A stretch of DNA of 64,000 bases, taken from NCBI GenBank assembly GCA_965372405.1, contig CBDVCE010000017.1, positions 5,315-69,314 on the forward strand, written 5' to 3'. The DNA comes from Sunxiuqinia sp965372405. GTDB lineage: Bacteria > Bacteroidota > Bacteroidia > Bacteroidales > Prolixibacteraceae. Within the stretch, counting starts at the first letter, position 1, and each line of letters starts with the position of its first letter. A program made the position numbers and the translations under genes. Under the pieces are notes generated by a model. The model was given only the letters and a program-made list of their open reading frames with translations. It ran no database searches and was not told the origin of the DNA. Shown one piece after another: positions 55,329 to 62,146 of this stretch.

Positions 55329-56369
55329 TTAAAAGTAAGTATTCACTGCAAATTCAAACTGATTAATAAAAATCTCTTTGAAATTTGATATGTTATTCTG
55401 CTCATAAAATAAAAGCATTGCCTTTTTATAGTCAATGGAATCAACTGTCCTAAATGAAAGCGGGCAATGTTTTTCATTCATTAATATTGCATTACTAACA
55501 ATTCTGGCTGTTCTCTTATTTCCATCCATAAATGGCTGAATATATGAGATAAGAACCAATGACAATAAAGCTTTTTCAAATACACTTTTTTTATCATTAA
55601 TAACTTCGCATGAATTTTGGAGTGCTTCTGAAATTTGAAATTCATTGTCTAGTGGACGATAATTTGTTCCGGAAATACCAACACGTCGTTTCCTTAAATT
55701 TCTTTCTACAGCCAGTTCTTTTGTTAAGATGCTATGAATATCTTCAATTTTTGAAACAGCCAAAGGATTAAGGTAATCTGGATTTTCAATAATAAAATCA
55801 AGAGCATCTTTGTGATTTAAAAGCATTATAGCCTCTTCCTTTGTTTTCCCAGCTGCAGTTTCTTTTTCCCTTAAAAGACGCTCTGTTTCTAAAAGAGAAT
55901 AAGTGTTACCCTCAATCTGAGATGATTTCCAGCTTAAGTCAATAGCTAGTCTTTCAAATTCTTTTTTATACTCATTGTCAGATAGCTGAGAAATATTTTG
56001 TTGAAAATCCTTTTGAAGCTCATTTAGTTTAGACAATTCATTGTCAGTAAAAACACTATGCTTAGCCAATACATTTGTTATAATCCCAAAATTGAAACTT
56101 TCTTTAATTTCTCGTTCATCAATTTCTTGCTCATAATATTTTTCAATATCAATTGGCTGAATAACTTCATAACTAGGCGAAATAATATATTTTGTTCCTT
56201 TTCCTTGTCCTTTTGATGAGAGGTAATTTTCAGATATTAGTTTAGTGATAAGTCTTTTTAGAGTTGCATAACTCACTGATAGACTTACTCCGTCAAAGAT
56301 CGCTTTAGAGGAGCATTCTCCTGTTTTTTTAACAAAGTCAATAATTTGCTGTTCTCTAATACCAATCAT
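55329..56369 (-). CDS. Fic-family protein with N-terminal winged helix; catalytic His replaced by Gln
   Basis: A 346-residue protein. A winged-helix-like N-terminus (IIDFVKKTGECSSKAIFDGV ... SYATLKRLITKLISENYLSS) is followed by a Fic domain. The class II inhibitory helix motif is seen as SSQIEGN near residue 150. The active-site loop reads IQPFMDGNKRTARI: the His of H-x-F-x-D-G-N-x-R is Gln278 (codon CAG), while the phosphate-binding D-G-N-K-R is intact. AMPylation of a target is normal for the family, but this residue change may cripple or alter catalysis. Three TAGCTCA boxes precede the gene. Confidence 0.88.
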   Translation of the reverse strand: MIGIREQQIIDFVKKTGECSSKAIFDGVSLSVSYATLKRLITKLISENYLSSKGQGKGTKYIISPSYEVIQPIDIEKYYEQEIDEREIKESFNFGIITNVLAKHSVFTDNELSKLNELQKDFQQNISQLSDNEYKKEFERLAIDLSWKSSQIEGNTYSLLETERLLREKETAAGKTKEEAIMLLNHKDALDFIIENPDYLNPLAVSKIEDIHSILTKELAVERNLRKRRVGISGTNYRPLDNEFQISEALQNSCEVINDKKSVFEKALLSLVLISYIQPFMDGNKRTARIVSNAILMNEKHCPLSFRTVDSIDYKKAMLLFYEQNNISNFKEIFINQFEFAVNTYF

Positions 56370-56382
56370 TTATAACATTATT

Positions 56383-56435
56383 TAGCTCATAAAGATAGCA
56401 CTTATAGCTCAAATTGCTTCATTTTTGAGCTATAA
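56383..56435. promoter_or_regulatory. Repeated TAGCTCA sites upstream of the fic gene, possible operator
   Basis: TAGCTCA occurs at 56383-56389 and 56405-56411, and inverted at 56426-56432, centred 22 and 21 bases apart (two helical turns). The last two sit in a 12-base-pair palindrome TTATAGCTCAAA (56402-56413) / TTTGAGCTATAA (56424-56435). It lies 14-66 bases upstream of the fic ATG on the minus strand, a good place for autoregulation by the protein's winged helix. Confidence 0.55.
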
Positions 56436-56646
56436 TCTTTTCCGAAATGAGCCGCAACGGATAAATTATGTATGATAATCCATTTTTTCTTTCCAACGAT
56501 GGTATGTTTCAATCCACATCCAAGAGAGTTGATTCTATAAGCCATATATTGAGTGCACTCCAATAATAGCTGGCCGAAACTCAAAGAGAAATTTCATCTC
56601 CAACTGCCATTCATGGTTTAGCGTCTAAAAATAAACAATGCAGTCA

Positions 56647-56940
56647 TTATCTGCCAAATGAAATTGATTTTTTAATTCGTGGCGGTTTTTTCGTCCCTCT
56701 CAGTTTATAGAGTCCAAATGCGGATCCAACTATCAAAACCACCCCAAAACAGATAACAGGCAAACAATAGATTAATATTTCATCAGCTTTGTCCAGATTA
56801 TAAATCAGGTAAAGGAAAGTTGAGATTAGACTCACTCCCCCAATAATCAAAACAAAATTCAATGCAAGAAACAATATTCTATTTTTCTTCTCTGACAAGT
56901 TCGGAGTCGACCTAGTTCTCTTAAATTCTATTTTTTTCAT
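56647..56940 (-). CDS. Small two-helix membrane protein, hypothetical
   Basis: A 97-residue protein with a basic N-terminus (KKIEFKRTRSTPNLSEKKNR), two hydrophobic helices (ILFLALNFVLIIGGVSLISTFLYLIY and ILIYCLPVICFGVVLIVGSAFGLY) and a basic tail. No family is recognised. It is probably a small inner-membrane protein in the accessory region. A repeat copy lies upstream at 57033-57126. Confidence 0.65.
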   Translation of the reverse strand: MKKIEFKRTRSTPNLSEKKNRILFLALNFVLIIGGVSLISTFLYLIYNLDKADEILIYCLPVICFGVVLIVGSAFGLYKLRGTKKPPRIKKSISFGR

Positions 56941-57032
56941 GTTCTTGTATTTTATTTTTTCTTGCCAATAATCGTTTTCCTTACTCCACTTCCACGAGCT
57001 CTGGTTCTATAGAAAATACGTATTGACCAACT

Positions 57033-57126
57033 ACGCTACTGCACGATTATATCGTGTAGTACTTTTAGCTAAGTTCTAAAAAATTAGATTAGAACTATGG
57101 TCTTACTTTCACTACTCCACGAGATA
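57033..57126. repeat. Copy 1 of the three-copy two-hairpin intergenic repeat
   Basis: About 94 bases, beginning ACGCTACTGCACG. Hairpin 1 is CTGCACGAT-TAT-ATCGTGTAG, hairpin 2 AGTTCTAA/TTAGAACT around a 9-base loop. It lies 13 bases beyond the RDD gene stop. The right-hand GCGCG-rich part present in the other copies is missing here. Confidence 0.9.
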
Positions 57127-57139
57127 CCCTCAAATTTTA

Positions 57140-57838
57140 TCAATTAACTTTTAACACTACAGTACCTGCAATATAATCATGTAATGCGCGTCGTTTCTTA
57201 TCAAATAGCATTGTTCCAATTTCCAGTAATGCCCAGGACATCATTATCCATGACATTAGAATTGTCAGGTAAATCCAAAAATTCCATTCTTCAAGATTAC
57301 CAAAAAGTGAGAATAGTTGCAAAAGACCCAATATACTTAATGGAACAAGCTCTCTCATAAAGGCCTGCTTATAGGAAATTAGCTTCTTCTCTGATTTATC
57401 AAATATCTTAACACCCATGGCCATCTTTCCAAAGGTTTGTCCACAATAGCCATGCAACAGAATGCTATAAACATAAGGAATGATAAAACTTAGAAAAGCA
57501 ATTAGTCCAATCCAAGCTGTAGATTCCAAACCTTCATAGAATTTCAGAAACCAGTTAACAATACCTAAAAAGATCCCATCGATAAACAATGCAGCAAGTC
57601 GGTCGCCTCCGGTATGATACCTTACATCCCGATTCCCTGAACGTATTCCAAAATTACGATCTGCACCAAGATCTTGCTCTATACTGATTAATTCATCCGT
57701 TAAAATATCTCGCTCTTTTAGAATTGCGATGGCACAAATCTTTGAATCATCTGTATAGCTATCACCTTTGACGATTGCTATTAGCTCATTATCATTCTTT
57801 TTGCGGTAGATTTTGTGATAGAAGTTAGTTGTACTCAT
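57140..57838 (-). CDS. RDD-family membrane protein
   Basis: A 232-residue protein. The N-terminal about 65 residues are soluble, and the RDD domain follows with RLAALFIDGIFLGIVNWFLKF (start of the family), a hydrophobic IGLIAFLSFIIPYVYSILLHGYCGQTFGKMAMGVKIFDK segment with the conserved G-x-T-x-G-K, and RELVPLSILGLLQLFSLFG. Members are small inner-membrane proteins of mostly unknown function; some act in ion transport. It lies 6 bases after the MuiA-like gene and probably shares its transcript. Confidence 0.88.
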   Translation of the reverse strand: MSTTNFYHKIYRKKNDNELIAIVKGDSYTDDSKICAIAILKERDILTDELISIEQDLGADRNFGIRSGNRDVRYHTGGDRLAALFIDGIFLGIVNWFLKFYEGLESTAWIGLIAFLSFIIPYVYSILLHGYCGQTFGKMAMGVKIFDKSEKKLISYKQAFMRELVPLSILGLLQLFSLFGNLEEWNFWIYLTILMSWIMMSWALLEIGTMLFDKKRRALHDYIAGTVVLKVN

Positions 57839-57844
57839 AGCCTT

Positions 57845-59725
57845 CTATTCTACAACTAGGTTTCTATGTTTTGGATATTTGACTGAATACCTTAAATCAA
57901 ACTCTTTTTTGTCCAGTGGTTCTAATTTAAACTCCCACTTAATCTCACCCGTATCTTTATCTTGTTTGGCACCTGAAATATTTTGAACGTTTACTTCAAT
58001 CTCGTCAACGGTAGATACAGGAATCTGATCAAGTAAAATCATATGAATCTCCTGATTCTTATTATTCTTAACCGTTGTTTTCCAGGCTCTGGTTTCTTCC
58101 TTCTTTTTGCCAATAAACTGCTTATCTGTGAAATCTTTCATCTTTTCCCGATTAACAGAAACCTTCTTATCCCTACCCAGAGATATCGCCAGCGTATCCG
58201 AAACAAAGGTCACATCCAATAGCGTTTTACCAACATAAGTATCTTCAAAAAACACATTGGCTTCCCCTTCCAACAAGTTGTATTTTTCCCAATCAACAAC
58301 GTTGGCAATCAAGAATGCATCCTTATCAACTTTTGGAACACAGTAGTATTGATAGAAAGCTGGTAAATCATAAAACTCCATATCAACAGCATAATTCTTA
58401 TTGTCCGACTTTATTGTATAAGGTGTTTTAATCTCAAAATCTACTGTTGTTTGGTTTTCAACCTGTGCTGTTGGAATAGCTAAACTACTTGTTCCTCTAA
58501 TTTTAAGTTTCGCGCTTCCTACTCTTACTCCGGAAGCTCTGCCTTGAAGTGCATTACCTACTCTACTGGTGCTTCCGTATCCAACAACCACAACCTCATC
58601 CAGTTCCAACGCATCTTCAACTAATGAAACATTCATCACCTTTCCTCTAATGGGGAGTGTTTTATTTTCAAAACCAATAAACGAATAGCTTAGCTGGCTA
58701 GCATGATTCGGAACTGTTATTGAATAATGACCATCATAATCAGTTACAGTACCAATTGTAGTGCCCTTAACCACAACAGTTGTTCCCGGCAATGGCATTC
58801 CCTCACTATCAAACACTTTCCCACTCACACTATTTGGAGTTAAATCATATCGGGGAGGCAAGCTATTGTAGTTTAGAATATACGTTTTTAGCTCGGGGGC
58901 AACTCCCGACACATTGGGCTCGGCCGATGAAAACTTCAGCTTTACATTCTTCCAATCTATTTTCGTATCCTGTTTTACGTTGGCCTTGTAAATTAACTGA
59001 ACAGGCTCAGTTATATTTTTCACTCGTATATCGTATGAAGGAAACCAACCGGCATTATCCACCATATAAGATATCTCCAGTGAGAATTTCGAGGCTATTT
59101 TCGCATCAACCTTAACCAATATTTCGCCAGCAGGATATTCTTTTTTACCTGTTAAGGTATTAATTTGGTTTTGGAGGTCTTTCTTTTCCTTGTTCAGGTC
59201 TTTCAGTGTTTTCCCTCTTTCAATTTCCTTCAATTTTAGGGCAGTCAATTTAGTACTATAAAAATCCGAAGCCTGCTGAAGGTTGGTAACACTCACTTGC
59301 TCATTCTTGCCCCCAATATCTCTGTTGTCATTTAAAAAAGCCAACTCCTCTTCAATAATCGACAAATAGGTATTCTCCATTTTAATCTTATCCTCAACTA
59401 AATCACGCGACTTTTGTAAGCCAGTTAACTCATCCGATTTTTCCAATTCATCCAAATAGTTTTTCTGATGATTAACCGACAGAACAGTTAAAGCACCTTC
59501 TGCCTTTACCTGAATACTCTTTGCTTTAATAAATGGCGATAGGTTCACAAACTTCAGTACCGTCTTGCCTTTTAATAAATTAACCGACTGTTCACGACTT
59601 ACCTGAGCACCATCAAGAAATACGGTAACCTCATTTACTTCCGTTTTAATTTCCTTCTCAGCAATCTCTTGCGAAAATGTATTGCTAAAAATCAGACTTA
59701 GAATTAAAATGCTTATTGTTCTCAT
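57845..59725 (-). CDS. MuiA/DUF4139-family exported protein with embedded SusC-like segment
   Basis: A 626-residue exported protein (signal ISILILSLIFSNTFSQ). DUF4140 (TEVTVFLDGAQVSREQSVNLLKGKT, about 25-120), a coiled coil (DLNKEKKDLQNQINTL) and the start of DUF4139 (SYMVDNAGWFPSYDIRVKN) follow. DUF4139 is split by residues about 302-410, which carry a carboxypeptidase-regulatory-like domain (GKVFDSEGMPLPGTTVVVKGTTIGTVTDYDGHYSI), the SusC signature VVVVGYGS and a short plug-like piece (ALQGRASGVRV, KIRGTSSL). DUF4139 resumes afterwards (VDFEIKTPYTIKSDN) to the end. Function unknown; RDD follows 6 bases downstream. Confidence 0.85.
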   Translation of the reverse strand: MRTISILILSLIFSNTFSQEIAEKEIKTEVNEVTVFLDGAQVSREQSVNLLKGKTVLKFVNLSPFIKAKSIQVKAEGALTVLSVNHQKNYLDELEKSDELTGLQKSRDLVEDKIKMENTYLSIIEEELAFLNDNRDIGGKNEQVSVTNLQQASDFYSTKLTALKLKEIERGKTLKDLNKEKKDLQNQINTLTGKKEYPAGEILVKVDAKIASKFSLEISYMVDNAGWFPSYDIRVKNITEPVQLIYKANVKQDTKIDWKNVKLKFSSAEPNVSGVAPELKTYILNYNSLPPRYDLTPNSVSGKVFDSEGMPLPGTTVVVKGTTIGTVTDYDGHYSITVPNHASQLSYSFIGFENKTLPIRGKVMNVSLVEDALELDEVVVVGYGSTSRVGNALQGRASGVRVGSAKLKIRGTSSLAIPTAQVENQTTVDFEIKTPYTIKSDNKNYAVDMEFYDLPAFYQYYCVPKVDKDAFLIANVVDWEKYNLLEGEANVFFEDTYVGKTLLDVTFVSDTLAISLGRDKKVSVNREKMKDFTDKQFIGKKKEETRAWKTTVKNNKNQEIHMILLDQIPVSTVDEIEVNVQNISGAKQDKDTGEIKWEFKLEPLDKKEFDLRYSVKYPKHRNLVVE

Positions 59726-59741
59726 ATTTTTGGTTTTCTAT

Positions 59742-60095
59742 TTATTCACCTCTTCTATTTAAAGGTATTATAACGTCATAGTTGAGATTGTGTAAAATGA
59801 GCGAATCAGTAGTTAACTTTAAAATTAAAAGCTTTTCAATGTAATTGTCACTGTCGCTCGTAATAATGGTGTCTTTCTTTAATTCAAACTTTATCCAAAT
59901 ATCCGGGTCAGGGTAATAAATCTTTTCATCATAAATCCCAAAATATGCATTCTCAGTTTCTTCGTCACCTCCATACGCTCCTTTTAAGTTCTCTATTGTA
60001 ATTTTTAATTTTTCCTCTTTGATTTGAGAAAACGAACAAAGAATCAACATAAAAAGTAGCAAAGAAATGAGGATTTTAGTTTGTGGTTTTGTCAT
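59742..60095 (-). CDS. Small exported protein, hypothetical
   Basis: A 117-residue protein with an N-terminal signal peptide (KILISLLLFMLILCSFSQ). The remainder is acidic and beta-rich (YFGIYDEKIYYPDPDIWIKFELKKDTIITSD). No family is recognised. It follows the MuiA-like gene upstream of a repeat copy and is 16 bases before the MuiA start. Confidence 0.65.
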   Translation of the reverse strand: MTKPQTKILISLLLFMLILCSFSQIKEEKLKITIENLKGAYGGDEETENAYFGIYDEKIYYPDPDIWIKFELKKDTIITSDSDNYIEKLLILKLTTDSLILHNLNYDVIIPLNRRGE

Positions 60096-60134
60096 GATGA
60101 TTATGTTTTAATTGTTGTTTCCGAAATGCACCCA

Positions 60135-60260
60135 ACGCTACTGCACGATTATATCGTGTAGTACTTTTAGCTAAGTTCTAAAAAATTAGATTAGAACTAT
60201 GGTCTTACTTTCATTTATCAATGCGATACAATCGCGCTGAAGCGGGGGCTGACCGCTCAT
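60135..60260. repeat. Copy 2 of the three-copy two-hairpin intergenic repeat
   Basis: About 126 bases. It contains the same two hairpins as the first copy, without mismatch, and extends further into ATCGCGCTGAAGCGGGGGCT, which copy 3 shares. On the minus strand the left end reads GCGTTGGGTG, in which GTTGGGT fits an integron core GTTRRRY. The copy lies just downstream of the 154-residue membrane-protein gene. Confidence 0.9.
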
Positions 60261-60285
60261 AGTACTATTTATTGTAGCCAGTTTT

Positions 60286-60750
60286 TCATCCTTCATATTG
60301 TGTCACTTTAACAACAATACCATTCTTAAATTTTATCCCTAGAAAGTCTGGGTCGATATTAAATAATCCAGGAACGAGTCCTAATTCATATGTTATTGTA
60401 CTTTCATTGTTGTAAATAAAATCGTTTCCCAGCATCTCAATTACTTGGTCTTTTGATTTACCTATTAGAATTTTACTTTCAATAATGTCTTTCGACATTT
60501 CAAATCGTTCCTCAGTATTTGATTGCCATTCTTTTTTGTTAAAATCTTTAGTTGGAAAGTAGGAAACGGAAAAAATCCAAATCATTATTATTCCAACATA
60601 CAAAAGAGGACTTAGAATGATTGTTGGAATAATGGCTAAAAACTTTCTATTCTTAGCATTTCCAAATTTCAACCTCTTTAAAGTCCATTTTGATAAAAAA
60701 TAAACTGGAATTGCAAGAATCAATATAATTATAGAAACTTCTGGACTCAT
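60286..60750 (-). CDS. Membrane protein of unknown function
   Basis: A 154-residue protein with two hydrophobic segments (VSIIILILAIPVYFLSKW and FLAIIPTIILSPLLYVGIIMIWIFSVSYF) and a soluble C-terminal part with KSKDQVIEMLGNDFIYNNESTITYELG, resembling the K-x-x-V-x-x-x-L-G small outer-membrane assembly-type (SmpA/OmlA) folds seen in lipoproteins. That resemblance is only suggestive. It is bounded by repeats on both sides. Confidence 0.65.
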   Translation of the reverse strand: MSPEVSIIILILAIPVYFLSKWTLKRLKFGNAKNRKFLAIIPTIILSPLLYVGIIMIWIFSVSYFPTKDFNKKEWQSNTEERFEMSKDIIESKILIGKSKDQVIEMLGNDFIYNNESTITYELGLVPGLFNIDPDFLGIKFKNGIVVKVTQYEG

Positions 60751-61113
60751 TTTAATATTTGATTAATAGTTTTTTTGTCAACTCGAATAGCTTCTGAAAT
60801 TATCCTTGCTAATTCTTTGTCCTTCTTTTTGGCTTTATCAAATGCAACGCTACTGCACGATTATATCGTTTTGTACTTTTAGCTAAGTCCTAAAAAATTA
60901 GATTAGAACTATGGTCTTACTTTCACTTCTCCACGCAATAAAATCGCGCGGCAGCGGGGTGCAAACCTTTCATGCTGCACCGAGCCAATTCGTTTATTCA
61001 TAATTTCAAATTTTCCGTCAATCGTCAAAGACGACTTGGCGGTGTTGCAACAACGAGCCGAAGCCCAAATATACACTGAAAGCTACATTGCATATACAAT
61101 TAGTTAGCGTTAG
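60751..61113. other. Gene-free spacer holding a foldback element
   Basis: A 363-base gap without coding potential. It holds the third repeat copy (60847-60973) and the right part of a foldback element bounded by AACGCTACT at 60846-60854 and AGTTAGCGTT at 61102-61111, an inverted repeat. Inside lies a strong hairpin at 61015-61042 (CCGTCAATCGTC / GACGACTTGGCGG). The right end stops 2 bases before the stop codon of the next gene. Confidence 0.7.
60847..60973. repeat. Copy 3 of the three-copy two-hairpin intergenic repeat
   Basis: About 127 bases and the most diverged copy. Hairpin 1 is damaged (ATCGTTTTG instead of ATCGTGTAG) and hairpin 2 has one change (AGTCCTAA). It continues into AATCGCGCGGCAGCGGGGTGC, matching the extension of the second copy. 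It forms the left part of the larger foldback spacer at 60846-61111. Confidence 0.9.
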
Positions 61114-62004
61114 TTATTTGTCAATTAATTTCAATAAGTCAGCACTCATACAATCTTTGTATTTTACATGCGAGATTAAATCATATCCACTTTTTACCTT
61201 TAATTTCAAATTCAAGACTTTATCGATTAACTCTTTGTCTTCGTCAGATAATTGATATGCCTTTTCTTTAGCCAATTGAAGAAGTGCCGCTGTACCATAC
61301 ATTCGTCCTGGCAAAGAATATCCCCTGATTATATTTTTTATGCAATCAATTCTATTTTCGTTTATGAGTTTATTTATAGCGTTAAAAGGTGGATAGTCAT
61401 TACTTTCTCTAAAATAGGACTCAAATTGATATCTACCTGTCGGTTTATTAAGTAGATTGTATTCAAATTCACATTGAGACAAATCCACATTCTTTTGTTT
61501 CCCTAAATACTCAGCAATATGCATTTTATACTTATGGAAAATGGAATGATTTGTGGACGAATAAATATAAATGCTATCGTTAAAATTGTGCCGATTAACT
61601 TGTAATTTAAAATACTTGAAAAAATTATCTTTAATTACCTTATCTCTTTCAAAGACACGATTAAGTTTCTTGATATAATCTTGTGAAATTATCGTTTCAA
61701 TCATTGCAATTTCTCCATGGCAAATAACTATATGCGAATTTATTGTCATTGTACCTCCGGGTAATATCCACCAATACAAAATTCCATCAAATCCTATAGA
61801 ATCATGAGATGCAGATTCAAATCTGTCAAGTTTTGTTATTACGCAATTTTCAGTCATTTCTGAATCAAGCGGAAAATTGTCAAAAAAATGTTTGAAGATT
61901 GCAACATCCTTTTCTATCCATTCGGACTTTATTTTGTTTTGTGTCGAAGCGATGAATGGAATAAAGAATACTAATATAAATGTTCCAAATTTCATTTTTT
62001 TCAT
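61114..62004 (-). CDS. Hypothetical exported protein
   Basis: A 296-residue protein with an N-terminal signal peptide (KKMKFGTFILVFFIPFIASTQ). The mature part has no recognised domain; it is rich in charged residues and contains WILPGGTMTINSHIVICHGEIAMIETI and LKLKVKSGYDLISHVKYKDC. The frame stays open upstream to 62112, but that part is the intergenic foldback spacer, so the ATG at 62004 was chosen. It lies between two noncoding spacers, cassette-like, with stop codon abutting the spacer on its 3' side. Confidence 0.7.
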   Translation of the reverse strand: MKKMKFGTFILVFFIPFIASTQNKIKSEWIEKDVAIFKHFFDNFPLDSEMTENCVITKLDRFESASHDSIGFDGILYWWILPGGTMTINSHIVICHGEIAMIETIISQDYIKKLNRVFERDKVIKDNFFKYFKLQVNRHNFNDSIYIYSSTNHSIFHKYKMHIAEYLGKQKNVDLSQCEFEYNLLNKPTGRYQFESYFRESNDYPPFNAINKLINENRIDCIKNIIRGYSLPGRMYGTAALLQLAKEKAYQLSDEDKELIDKVLNLKLKVKSGYDLISHVKYKDCMSADLLKLIDK

Positions 62005-62007
62005 AAT

Positions 62008-62146
62008 TAACGCCAACGTTTTGTGCATGTTGTCTTTATGGATTTCGGTGAGCGGCAGTCCCGATTCTCGTGATGACGTTCGTGCGAGAATCTGCGGCTC
62101 GTATACTACCAAACCCCGCTCTGAAATATGTACTTTGTTACCACTC
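62008..62146. repeat. Foldback-type intergenic spacer
   Basis: A noncoding spacer between the 296-residue protein gene and the beta-lactamase-fold gene. Its ends (CCAACGTTTTGTGCAT at 62013-62028; ATGTACTTTGTTACC at 62128-62142) are imperfect inverted repeats. A strong central stem at 62050-62100 has GATTCTCG (62063-62070) with CGAGAATC (62085-62092) plus a partly paired GAGCGGCA/TGCGGCTC. The minus strand's GAGTGGTAAC at 62146-62137 supplies the last residues and the stop codon of the beta-lactamase-fold gene. Confidence 0.75.

Noticed and set aside
56402..56584. 60-residue minus-strand frame between the fic gene and the small membrane protein gene
   Set aside because: No homology, no signal or start context, and it ends inside the TAGCTCA palindrome; left as noncoding.
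62005..62112. N-terminal extension of the 296-residue exported protein
   Set aside because: It lies within the foldback spacer; the ATG at 62004 is followed by a clean signal peptide.
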